From positions 1 through 7,453 of the forward strand of contig JBGTKH010000613.1 of the NCBI GenBank assembly GCA_041744735.1: DNA of 7,453 nucleotides, read 5' to 3'. The stretch's first letter is position 1. Each line of letters opens with the position of its first letter. The DNA comes from JBGTKH01 sp041744735. Lineage in GTDB: Bacteria; Planctomycetota; Planctomycetia; Pirellulales; Pirellulaceae. Made by a program: the position numbers and the translations under genes. Under the pieces are notes generated by a model. That model made no database searches. It was not told the origin of the DNA and saw only the letters and a list, made by a program, of their open reading frames with translations. This document shows positions 1 through 6,325 of this stretch, piece after piece.

Positions 1-20
1 GGTGAATCTCGACTCGCAGC

Positions 21-36
21 AATTTTGAATTTTGAA
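21..36. repeat. Two tandem copies of heptamer AATTTTG
   Basis: The sequence AATTTTG occurs twice in a row, followed by AA, in an otherwise GC-rich stretch upstream of the first gene. Two copies are too few to show that this is an expanding repeat, and its function is unknown. It is the only AT-rich patch in the 109 bases before the gene, so it could lie in the promoter area, but no clear -35/-10 pair is visible. Confidence 0.5.
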
Positions 37-109
37 CGACTGACCCTTGCCCGCCACCGTCCCAAGAGACCCCTAACCCGCACTCAACGCCATTACCGGA
101 GTCGCTCGC

Positions 110-1162
110 ATGACAAAGCAACCCACTTCTTCAGACACACAACTAGGCAGCACCAAACTCGGACGGCGCGAGCTGCTGGCTTACACCGCCGCGTTCGGCA
201 CGTCGTTCTTGGCGGCGCAGGGATTAGTGAGCGGCGGCGAAGACGAGGGCAAAGCGAAACCGAAACCGCGCGGCGGCAACCCTGCGCATCGCCGCTATGA
301 CATGAAGAAGTCGATCAACCTGTGGGCCTTTCCGTACCCGGACAAGTGGACGCTGAAGGAGTCACTGCAACTGGCCAAGGACGCGGGCTTCGACGGCGTC
401 GAGATCAACTTTGCGCTGCAAGGCGAATTCTCGGCCGAATCGTCTGAAGCGGAAATCAAAGAGATCGGCCGTTTGGCGAACGACATCGGGATCGCGATCA
501 GCGGCGTCTGCTCGTTCCTGTTCTGGCCCTACTCGATGTCCAGCAACGACCCGGCCCGCCGCAACCAAGGCATCGAACTGGCCGGCAAGATGATCCAAGC
601 CGCGCGGCTCCTGGGCACCGACAATCTGCTGGTCGTCCCCGGCGCCGTGTACGCCCCGTGGGTACCCGACTTCGACCCGGTGCCCAACGACGTCTGCGAC
701 CGCCGGGCTCGCGAGGCCGTGCGGACTCTGCTGCCACAAGCGGAAAAAGCCGGCGTGTCGATCAACATCGAAAACATCTTTGCCAACGGCTTCCTGTTCA
801 GCCCGCAGGAGATGGTCGAATTCGTGGACAGTTTCACGAGCCCGCACGTGCAGATCCACTTCGACACGGGCAACATCATGCACTACCAGTTCCCCGAACA
901 CTGGGTGCCGATGCTGGGCAAGCGGATCAAAAACATTCACTTCAAGGAGTGGGACAAGCGCACGCAGGAATTCAACCTGCACACCTTCCGCACGCTGCTG
1001 GACGGCACCACTAACTGGCCCGCCGTGATCGAAGAGTTGGACAAAATCGGCTACCACGGCTACTTGACCTTCGAGTACTTCCACCCCTTCAACCACTACC
1101 CCGAAGCGTTGATCTACCAAACCTCCGACGCGCTGGACCGGATGCTGGGGAGAAAAGTTTAG
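110..1162 (+). CDS. Tat-exported sugar phosphate isomerase/epimerase family protein (xylose isomerase-like TIM barrel)
   Basis: This 350-residue protein belongs to the xylose isomerase-like/AP-endonuclease-2 TIM-barrel superfamily, whose members isomerise or epimerise sugars using a divalent metal. The substrate cannot be read from the sequence. The N-terminus has a twin-arginine motif (LGRRELLAYTAAFG, R19-R20) followed by a hydrophobic stretch, which suggests Tat export. A low-complexity K/P/R-rich linker (about 46-62) precedes the barrel, which starts near residue 68 (SINLWAFPYPDKW). The four expected metal ligands are visible: E221 (INIENIF), D252 (HFDTGN), H277 (NIHFKEWD) and E322 (LTFEYFHP). 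The spacing and order fit the tagatose/psicose 3-epimerase type of site. GGAG at 98-101 lies 8 bases before the ATG and supports this start. An internal ATG at 302 would give a protein without the signal and has no such site. The length is normal for an exported member. Tat-exported versions are common in planctomycetes. The superfamily is secure; the exact enzyme is not. Confidence 0.9.
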   Translation: MTKQPTSSDTQLGSTKLGRRELLAYTAAFGTSFLAAQGLVSGGEDEGKAKPKPRGGNPAHRRYDMKKSINLWAFPYPDKWTLKESLQLAKDAGFDGVEINFALQGEFSAESSEAEIKEIGRLANDIGIAISGVCSFLFWPYSMSSNDPARRNQGIELAGKMIQAARLLGTDNLLVVPGAVYAPWVPDFDPVPNDVCDRRAREAVRTLLPQAEKAGVSINIENIFANGFLFSPQEMVEFVDSFTSPHVQIHFDTGNIMHYQFPEHWVPMLGKRIKNIHFKEWDKRTQEFNLHTFRTLLDGTTNWPAVIEELDKIGYHGYLTFEYFHPFNHYPEALIYQTSDALDRMLGRKV

Positions 1163-1168
1163 TCGCGA

Positions 1169-1387
1169 GAGCGCTGTCGGCAACAGATCCACGCCGGAGA
1201 TCATGTGCCGCTCGTCCACGGCGCCAGGCTTAGTCACTCCGGACCAGCGCACCATCCACGGCGTGCGCGTGCCGTGGAAGTAGTTGTAAGGCGTCGAGTG
1301 AGACACCTTGCCGCGGATGTCGGTGAAATAGCGGGCTTTCTGCCACATCTCGCTGTTGCCGAGGCGGTTGTGCGGGTAAGATAAATG
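1169..1387 (-). pseudogene. Sulfatase fragment (C-terminal part of catalytic domain), remnant
   Basis: On the minus strand an open frame encodes a segment with the signature of formylglycine-dependent sulfatases: THE run TRTPWMVRW, then GVTKPGAVDERHMISGVDLLPTAL. In complete sulfatases this follows the active-site region and leads to the 'D-x-x-P-T-L-L' helix. Upstream of it the frame also reads YPHNRLGNSEMWQKARYF and TDIRGKVSHSTPYNYF, which looks like protein but which I cannot place with certainty. The piece is only about 70 codons. There is no sulfatase C-x-P-S-R motif, no plausible start, and similarity stops within a few bases of the end of the plus-strand isomerase gene. Beyond that the frame merely runs antisense to that gene. 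I read it as the remnant of a deleted gene, probably fused or cut at about 1163-1170. A programmed or functional role is unlikely. Confidence 0.72.
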
Positions 1388-1514
1388 TAGTCTGTTGACG
1401 CATCGGAGCCGAACGCACGAGCACGACGAATTCCGATTACCTGCAAGTAGATGCTATACGTTGGTTTGACCAGAGACGAGCGGTTCGAGAACATTTCCTT
1501 CGCGAGGACGTGCC

Positions 1515-1844
1515 ATGATCGTTGACCAGAAAACCGATCTGCCGGAACTGACGGACGAAGAGAGGGCAGGTCAGATCAGGGTCTTGCTCGAAGCTGACCC
1601 GCCGCCGATGATCCAAAGGTCGATCGACGCGTTTCGAAACGACCTGCCCGAGTTGCTCAAGTCGCATGAGGGGAAGTGGGTTGCGTATCATGGCGACCGG
1701 CAGATCGGTTTCGGGCGGACGCAGACTGGGCTCTACCAGGAATGTTTCCGCCGCGGCCTGACGCGCGACGACATTATGGTAGCGTTTGTCGAGCCAGGCG
1801 CGTTCGATCCCGACGAGGAATTTGAAGTGACATCGGACGTCTGA
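1515..1844 (+). CDS. Small DUF5678-like protein, first gene of a two-gene unit
   Basis: This is a 109-residue acidic, soluble protein with no signal peptide or membrane segment. Residues 38-82 form the recognisable part: a helix (DAFRNDLPELLKSH), the strand GKWVAYHGDRQIGFGRT, then a helix LYQECFRRGL. This pattern (G-K-W/Y-V-A, a short turn, a strand with G, then a helix) resembles the DUF5678 domain, a small uncharacterised domain. The last 20 residues are rich in D and E. The gene ends 16 bases before the aspartic-protease-like gene on the same strand, so the two are probably co-transcribed and may act together. Purine-rich GAGG at 1503-1506 lies 8 bases before the ATG. The family assignment is from memory of the motif; no function is known. 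Confidence 0.82.
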   Translation: MIVDQKTDLPELTDEERAGQIRVLLEADPPPMIQRSIDAFRNDLPELLKSHEGKWVAYHGDRQIGFGRTQTGLYQECFRRGLTRDDIMVAFVEPGAFDPDEEFEVTSDV

Positions 1845-1850
1845 GAAAGG
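1845..1850 (+). promoter_or_regulatory. Ribosome binding site supporting the GTG start at 1861
   Basis: GAAAGG lies directly after the stop codon of the DUF5678-like gene and 10 bases before a GTG codon. An ATG at 1851 touches this site and opens another frame, so the GTG at 1861 is the better start for the downstream gene. Confidence 0.45.
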
Positions 1851-1860
1851 ATGCTCACTT

Positions 1861-2403
1861 GTGCCGACCATCGTATGCGACCTGCCCTTCTACGATCGCA
1901 GCACGTCGGTGCAAGTGCGGCGGCACTCCTTCCAAGTAAAGCGCGAGCAAATCATCGTCTGGGTCAGCCTGACGGAGATGGGCCTGCCTCAACTCCACTC
2001 GCAAGTGCCACGATTTCCTGCAATTCTCGACATTGGCTGCAACCACAACTTCGTAATCCATGAGCGTCATCTTGTCGAATGGGTGGGAATTCACGCGCAA
2101 TACCTGCGCCCGCTCGGCAAGACTCGCGTATCGGGCCGCGCGGTCTCGCAACTGGCGGCGAACGTATGGCTTCACCCAAACCAGCCGAAACATCGCGACG
2201 AGTTTTCATCAAAGGCGGCGTTTCTTTTGGAATTGCCAAGTGGCATCGCCGTTGTACCATCGGTGACGGGTGAGCCGATTTACCCTCGCCTTCCGCTGCT
2301 GGGGCTGCGAGCCTTTCGCCAGGCCGGTTTGCAAATTGCGATTGACTGCCAGCGATGCCGAGTAAGCGTTCGCACGCCCCGCAAGTTTTGGTTCTTCGGT
2401 TGA
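1861..2403 (+). CDS. Retropepsin-like aspartic protease homologue (putative), second gene of the pair
   Basis: This 180-residue protein has no signal peptide. Two regions suggest the fold of retropepsin-like aspartic proteases. The first is AILDIGCNHNFVI (residues 54-66), which resembles the 'A-x-L-D-T/S-G-A-x-x-x-x-I' active-site loop. The second is a C-terminal PLLGLRAFRQAGLQIAID (145-162), resembling the second psi-loop 'h-h-G' followed by a helix and strand. In this protein the canonical D-T/S-G is D57-I58-G59, so activity is uncertain. The middle (about 66-120) contains a basic, histidine-bearing stretch with VSGRAVSQLAANVWLHPN that may be the flap region. It starts with GTG. The gap to the DUF5678-like gene is 16 bases, which suggests one transcript and possibly one complex or a regulator/protease pair. 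The fold assignment is an inference from short motifs; the protein could also be a non-catalytic relative. Confidence 0.75.
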   Translation: MPTIVCDLPFYDRSTSVQVRRHSFQVKREQIIVWVSLTEMGLPQLHSQVPRFPAILDIGCNHNFVIHERHLVEWVGIHAQYLRPLGKTRVSGRAVSQLAANVWLHPNQPKHRDEFSSKAAFLLELPSGIAVVPSVTGEPIYPRLPLLGLRAFRQAGLQIAIDCQRCRVSVRTPRKFWFFG

Positions 2404-2524
2404 ACTCTATGCAGTGGTCGTTGACGTTACCCGCCTAATGGACCAAATTGCTGGAGTCCCAACTTGATGTTAACCGTGCCCGATTGTTGGGGGCGAGTAT
2501 CGCTTGTATTCCAATCACTGCTGC

Positions 2525-2529
2525 GGAGA
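2525..2529 (+). promoter_or_regulatory. Shine-Dalgarno site deciding the start of the CocE-like gene
   Basis: GGAGA lies 6 bases before the GTG at 2536. The longer reading frame can begin at TTG 2464 or ATG 2467, but those have no comparable site. They would also put 24 extra residues ahead of what otherwise looks like a normal signal peptide. Confidence 0.6.
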
Positions 2530-2535
2530 TTTCCC

Positions 2536-4215
2536 GTGAGTGCGACGCATCGAATTCGCGGCGTGTTCGCAGGCATGGTCCTGCTGTCGATATTGATTGT
2601 CGGGTTGTCCTGCAAGGCGCAGTCTTCGGTTCAGACGCAGATGGTCGCTATGAGCGATGGCGTCAAGCTCGCGACCGACGTCTATTCGCCGAAGAAGGGA
2701 AAGCCTCCTTTTCCGACCATGCTGATCCGCACGCCTTACAACAAGAACGGCAATCAGCGGACCGCCGACAATGTCGCTCGATTCGGCTACGTGCTCGTCG
2801 TGCAAGACATGCGCGGCCGCTTCGCTTCCGAAGGCCATCACGCGATTATCTTTGGGAACGATGGGATCGGCGGAGAGCATCAGGACGGGCACGATACCAT
2901 CGAGTGGATCGCCAAGCAGAAATGGTCCAATGGCCAAGTCGTTACGTATGGGCAGTCGGCTCTGGGGATTGCTCAGAACATGGCCGCCCCCGGCGCTCCT
3001 GCGGCCTTGAAGGGGCAGGTCGTCAGCGTCGCGTTTTCGGACTACTACCATCAGGCAGCGTATCAGGGTGGCGTGTGGCGCAAAGAGTTGCTCGAGGGGT
3101 GGCTCAAGCAAACGAAGATGGATGACGTCAACCTGCCCACGTTTCTGGAACATACCACCTACGACGACTTCTGGAAAAAGTTAAGTGCGGAGGCCCACGC
3201 GGACCAAGTCGATGCGCCGGGCGTGTTCACCGGCGGTTGGTACGACATCTTCATCCAGGGCACGATCAATTCGTTCGTCGAGATCAATAGTCGCGGCGGA
3301 CCGAACGCCCGCGGCAAATGCTTTCTGCTGATCGCCCCGACGGCGCACGGCAATTTCGGCGAGCCGGTCGTTTATCCCGATGTGGACAAAGCGCCGGTCA
3401 ACCTCGCGGCGCCGATGAACATCATCGAGCGCTGGCTCGGTAAACCAAGTAAGGAAGTGGAAGCTCTCCAGCCGGTGCATTACTACGTCATGGGCGATTG
3501 CGACGCGCCGGATGCGCCCGGCAACTTCTGGCGGTCAGCCGATACCTGGCCGCCCCCCGCGAAACCGACGCCGTTTTATCTGCACGCCGATCAATCCTTG
3601 CGGGCCGACCCTCCGCACGGCGGCGATAAGCTGACTTACCGGTACGATCCCGAGAACCCCGTGCCGACGCGCGGCGGCCAAAATTTGCTGATCGCCAAGG
3701 GCCCGATGGACCAACGGCCGGTCGAATCGCGGCCCGACGTACTGCTCTTCACCTCGGAGCCGCTGACCGAGCCGCAGGAGGTCACCGGGCGGATTGTGGC
3801 CCATTTGTTCGTCTCGTCCGACTGTCCCGATACGGATTTTACCGTCAAGCTCAGCGACGTCTATCCCGATGGCAAATCACTGTTGGTGACCGACGGCATC
3901 CGCCGCGCATCGCTCCGCAACAGCTACGAAAAGCACGAGCCGCTGGTGGCGGGCGAAGTGTACGAGTTGGAAGTGGATCTGTGGAGCACGTCGCTTGTTT
4001 TCGACAAGGGCCACCAAATTCGCGTTGCCGTCTCCTCGTCGAATTCCCCGCGTTTCGAGCCCAACGCGAACACGGGCGACCCGCACCCGATTGCCGGCCA
4101 GACCCGCGTTGCCACCAACAGGCTGTACATCTCGGACGCGCACCCCTCGCGAATCGTGCTGCCGATCTACACGGACACGGGCATCATCCGGCCCAAAGAA
4201 ACGGCGCCGGATTGA
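2536..4215 (+). CDS. Exported CocE/NonD family (peptidase S15-type) alpha/beta hydrolase
   Basis: This is a 559-residue hydrolase of the X-Pro dipeptidyl-peptidase S15/CocE esterase family, which cleaves esters or acyl/peptide bonds with a Ser-Asp-His triad. The N-terminus is a signal peptide: basic residues R6 and R8, a hydrophobic core about 11-25, then C26. The lipobox is imperfect (G-L-S-C), so either a lipoprotein or cleavage after CKA is possible. The S15 domain begins with MSDGVKLATDVY and has the typical RTPYNK, VVQDMRGRFASEG and oxyanion/Tyr region. The nucleophile is probably S141 (YGQSALG; the family often has G-x-S-Y-x-G), with D237 (GGWYDIF) and H271 (APTAHGN). A C-terminal jelly-roll domain (about 395-559) has the usual LLFTSEPL, GRIVAHLFVSSD, SDVYPDG and GHQIRVAVSSSNSPRFEPN motifs. 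The length is usual for the family. The substrate cannot be told; cocaine-esterase naming should not be taken literally. The gene stands alone between the upstream pair and a convergent gene. Confidence 0.93.
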   Translation: MSATHRIRGVFAGMVLLSILIVGLSCKAQSSVQTQMVAMSDGVKLATDVYSPKKGKPPFPTMLIRTPYNKNGNQRTADNVARFGYVLVVQDMRGRFASEGHHAIIFGNDGIGGEHQDGHDTIEWIAKQKWSNGQVVTYGQSALGIAQNMAAPGAPAALKGQVVSVAFSDYYHQAAYQGGVWRKELLEGWLKQTKMDDVNLPTFLEHTTYDDFWKKLSAEAHADQVDAPGVFTGGWYDIFIQGTINSFVEINSRGGPNARGKCFLLIAPTAHGNFGEPVVYPDVDKAPVNLAAPMNIIERWLGKPSKEVEALQPVHYYVMGDCDAPDAPGNFWRSADTWPPPAKPTPFYLHADQSLRADPPHGGDKLTYRYDPENPVPTRGGQNLLIAKGPMDQRPVESRPDVLLFTSEPLTEPQEVTGRIVAHLFVSSDCPDTDFTVKLSDVYPDGKSLLVTDGIRRASLRNSYEKHEPLVAGEVYELEVDLWSTSLVFDKGHQIRVAVSSSNSPRFEPNANTGDPHPIAGQTRVATNRLYISDAHPSRIVLPIYTDTGIIRPKETAPD

Positions 4216-4558
4216 CCGTCACTTCATGGCTTCATTTGAAACCCTATCGTTTCCGCGCAGCGTCGTTGGCGCGTTCGTATTCCTCGATCATGGCACTCGG
4301 TTCGCGCGTAAGGCAAGTCCGGCTTATTAATCTACCCGTAGCCGAAGTCGCCAGACTTTGGAGGATCGGCCAAACTCTGGCGAGTTCGGCTACGCTGATT
4401 GGTACGTCCTTATCCGGGACTTGCCTAAAATGCACGCCGCCACCGGAATCGGCCAGCCGGTTGATCGACTGCCGCAGCTTGCTTACCGGGCTCACAAGTT
4501 GACCTGCCTTGATGTCCGTGCATGGCGACGATCTCAGATCGGGTTGTAGTCCAAGTCT
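4216..4558. other. Spacer between convergent genes; holds only the double-hairpin element
   Basis: This 343-base stretch separates the ends of the CocE-like gene (plus) and the propeller lyase gene (minus). Apart from the palindromic element at 4337-4394, no gene, tRNA or T-tailed terminator was recognised. The minus strand remains open in the lyase frame from just after its stop to 4244 (104 codons), including a protein-like end (MIEEYERANDAARKR). That frame runs through the repeat element, so it is not called as a gene. Confidence 0.6.
4337..4394. repeat. REP-like palindromic element: two facing hairpins closed by a 5-bp stem
   Basis: Two 25-base arms (4337-4361 and 4370-4394) are inverted copies with 23 of 25 matches around the 8-base spacer AGGATCGG. 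Each arm is also a hairpin by itself: CCGAAGTC/GACTTTGG with loop GCCA (4342-4361), and CCAAACTC/GAGTTCGG with loop TGGC (4370-4389). The outer CGTAG and CTACG pair with each other. The only two differences between the arms are the two halves of one base pair (G4347-C4356 on the left, C4375-G4384 on the right), so each small hairpin keeps its pairing. This is what is expected of REP-type elements with two hairpins in opposite orientation. Its place between two convergent genes is typical of such elements, and it may slow transcription from both sides, although there is no T-tract. Confidence 0.88.
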
Positions 4559-5758
4559 TCAGGGCTTCGCGGAAGCGGTCTTCGCCGCTTGTTCCGCAAC
4601 GAACAGCCGGGTCCATTCGCCCTCACTCACGTTGTAATAAACCCGGCGTCCGTCCGCGCTGAAAGTGGGATGCGGGTGCGAGCGGCGCCAGGATTTCGCA
4701 CCGCCCGTGTTGTTGAACTGAGCCACGACCACAAAACGGTCCGCCTTGGTGTCCCCGACGATAATCGCCCAGTCGCCGGGCTTTCCGAAATCTCGCCTGG
4801 AAACGTCCGCATCGGTTACAAAGACATGTCCATCGGGACTCATTGACGGGTGATCGGACGGCGAGGAGCGTGCGAAGCGTGTGGACTGGCCTGTTTCCAC
4901 GTCGCTAAGCACGTTGCCTTTCTCAAAAATCGCCTTTGAATCCGCGGACCACGACGGGTGCCCCCATTGCTGGATCAAACGGATGAAGCGATTGTTTGCC
5001 AGGTCATAGACAACCTTGCCGTCGCGAAAACTCGCCTGTTTCGACCGGAACTCACTTCCGCCGCTTGGCCGCGACAGCTTGAAGAACACCCTTTCCCCGT
5101 TGGGACTGAGCACGGGGAAGAAGATGGAAATTTCCTTCGTGCCGAACTTCTGTTGCACCCAGTCGCCATATTCTTGAACCACTTGCTCCACGGTCACCGG
5201 CTTGCGAATCTCGCGGGTTTCCACATGGATCAGTTCCAGATCTCTGTGTGGTCCCGGATTCCAATGACAACCGTAGACCGGAATCCAGGGCTGTTGGGAG
5301 GAACCGAATCCCACTTGGCGATCTTCCGCCAGCACGGTCTGTTTGAGTGTGGCGACATCCACGGCGACCACCCGCCAACGTCCGTCGCGGCAGTCATGAT
5401 AAACGATGGTCTTGCCGCCGCCCGCCCATTGCTGGCACGCCGCACGGTGAGCATCCTCGGTCACGATGTCCGAAGCGACGATCGTCTCTTTCCCCGAAGA
5501 ACGTTCCAGGATCCGGATATCACCCGCTTCACCTTCGGGCGCGGCCGAGGTGTAATAGAGAACGAACTTGCCATCCGGAGTCTCGGGACAAGCATTGAAA
5601 TAAGCATGGATCGAGTGTCGCTCCGACTGCGGCGCGACTGGATGTACCCGCACGCCCGTGTTCCAACGCGCAAAGGGATCGTCTGCAACGGCGGCGCCAG
5701 AGCCGAGGAGCCAGACATGGAAAGCGGCGATCGCTAACAGTTTCAACGTGCAATTCAT
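4559..5758 (-). CDS. Exported oligogalacturonate-lyase-like (PL22-type) beta-propeller protein
   Basis: This 399-residue protein has a Sec signal peptide (hydrophobic 7-22, cleavage likely after A23-V24-A25) and then a TolB-like beta-propeller. Blade signatures recur: ETPDGKFVLYY, VLSPNGERVFFK, SWSADSKAIFE, SMSPDGHVFVTD, TFSADGRRVYYN. The size and the late HPHP motif fit polysaccharide lyase family 22 (oligogalacturonide lyases, about 390 residues), which finish pectin breakdown by beta-elimination using Mn2+. Candidate active-site histidines are H267 (WGHPSW), H303 (SDHPSM), H361 and H363 (SHPHPTF). Their spacing resembles the His242/His287/His353/His355 set I recall for the Yersinia enzyme, but the glutamine expected three residues before H361 is R358 here, so activity is not assured. 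Most characterised PL22 enzymes are cytoplasmic; this one is exported. AAGGAGA at 5765-5771 lies 6 bases before the ATG. The propeller is certain, the lyase call moderate. Confidence 0.87.
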   Translation of the reverse strand: MNCTLKLLAIAAFHVWLLGSGAAVADDPFARWNTGVRVHPVAPQSERHSIHAYFNACPETPDGKFVLYYTSAAPEGEAGDIRILERSSGKETIVASDIVTEDAHRAACQQWAGGGKTIVYHDCRDGRWRVVAVDVATLKQTVLAEDRQVGFGSSQQPWIPVYGCHWNPGPHRDLELIHVETREIRKPVTVEQVVQEYGDWVQQKFGTKEISIFFPVLSPNGERVFFKLSRPSGGSEFRSKQASFRDGKVVYDLANNRFIRLIQQWGHPSWSADSKAIFEKGNVLSDVETGQSTRFARSSPSDHPSMSPDGHVFVTDADVSRRDFGKPGDWAIIVGDTKADRFVVVAQFNNTGGAKSWRRSHPHPTFSADGRRVYYNVSEGEWTRLFVAEQAAKTASAKP

Positions 5759-5764
5759 GGTTGC

Positions 5765-5771
5765 TCTCCTT
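5765..5771 (-). promoter_or_regulatory. Strong Shine-Dalgarno site of the propeller lyase gene
   Basis: Read on the minus strand this is AAGGAGA, 6 bases upstream of the ATG whose first base is 5758. It is the best ribosome binding site in the window and fixes the start, which in turn places the signal peptide correctly. Confidence 0.75.
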
Positions 5772-5859
5772 GGTCATGCAGTTGCCGAATGCTCGATTCT
5801 ATCACCAAACCTGTGTAGAATCACGCCAACGAACCGAGCCGTCAGGGCGATTCACCTTT

Positions 5860-6190
5860 TCAAATTGGGTCTTGCGGTTCGACGATGGCCAATCGTTGAC
5901 GCCGCTGGCGGTCGTCATGCATGCCGTCTGTCATCCGTGTTTCTTCACGTGGGGAGACAAAGGTGCGCGGACGGCGCAGGGCGGCCCGCATGTCCGCTCG
6001 ATCATCGAAAGCCGCGACGACGGCGCCACCGGTCTGTGGATCCGGTCGCCCACTTCGCAAGCGGCTCGTCGCATCTGCATTGGGCAATCGCTGCGCAATT
6101 CGCGGGCAGTGTTTCACGGTCGCAGCGGACGGAAGATTTTTCGCTGTTGAATACTTTTCGGAAATACCAGCGAACCTTCAAGCGCCAAGG
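5860..6190 (+). pseudogene. Possible frameshifted remnant of a BNR/Asp-box sialidase-like protein
   Basis: No single frame looks like an intact gene, but three plus-strand frames in order carry pieces that fit a BNR-repeat (sialidase/neuraminidase-like) propeller. The first frame reads VLRFDDGQ, then FFTWGDKGARTA, then SRDDGAT (6010-6030), which matches the Asp-box pattern S-x-D-x-G-x-T. A second frame continues with SVDPVAHFASGSSHLHW (6033-6083). A third gives FTVAADGRFFAVEYFSE (6113-6163), a propeller-like strand pair. Changing frame at about 6030 and again at 6085-6110 joins them in order. The frame containing SRDDGAT is open from 5776 to 6150 and could alternatively encode an unknown 124-residue protein, but it has no ribosome binding site and starts within the leader of the divergent lyase gene. 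The short motifs leave this call uncertain. The rest of 5776-6325 shows nothing I recognise. Confidence 0.38.
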
Positions 6191-6325
6191 TCTCGCGGCG
6201 CATCCCCTCGCTGACATTGAGGCACAACATTTGCGGCACGCGTTTTACCGCGCGCGTAGAGCGTGGCGGCACTGCGGCGAATGAGCCAACGGGTGGCACG
6301 ACCTCGAATTTGCAACCGGTCAACG

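Noticed and set aside
362..1168. Long minus-strand open frame opposite the isomerase gene, continuous with the sulfatase fragment
   Set aside because: Its part within 110-1162 is the antisense shadow of a well-supported gene; only the section outside that gene resembles a sulfatase.
1431..1460. Possible promoter: TTCCGA and an extended -10-like TGCTATACG before the DUF5678-like gene
   Set aside because: The -10 hexamer matches the consensus at 4 of 6 positions and the -35 at only 3, and planctomycete promoter consensus is poorly defined, so this is not strong enough to annotate.
2421..2449. TTGACG followed 17 bases later by CAAATT upstream of the CocE-like gene
   Set aside because: Only the -35-like part is good; the -10-like part matches 3 of 6 positions, which is expected by chance.
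2464..2535. N-terminal extension of the CocE-like gene from TTG/ATG
   Set aside because: No ribosome binding site precedes it, it would bury the signal peptide, and a good GGAGA sits just before GTG 2536.
4442..4462. Short inverted repeat ACCGG...CCGGT in the convergent spacer
   Set aside because: It is a 5-bp stem with a 10-base loop in GC-rich DNA, without a T-tract; too weak to call a terminator.
4958..5737. A 259-codon plus-strand open frame opposite the propeller lyase
   Set aside because: It is antisense to a gene with signal peptide, propeller repeats and a strong ribosome binding site; the composition is that of a shadow frame.
6114..6323. Minus-strand open frame of 69 codons upstream of the lyase region
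   Set aside because: It has fairly protein-like codon use but no recognisable motif or ribosome binding site, and it overlaps the plus-strand BNR-like pieces.
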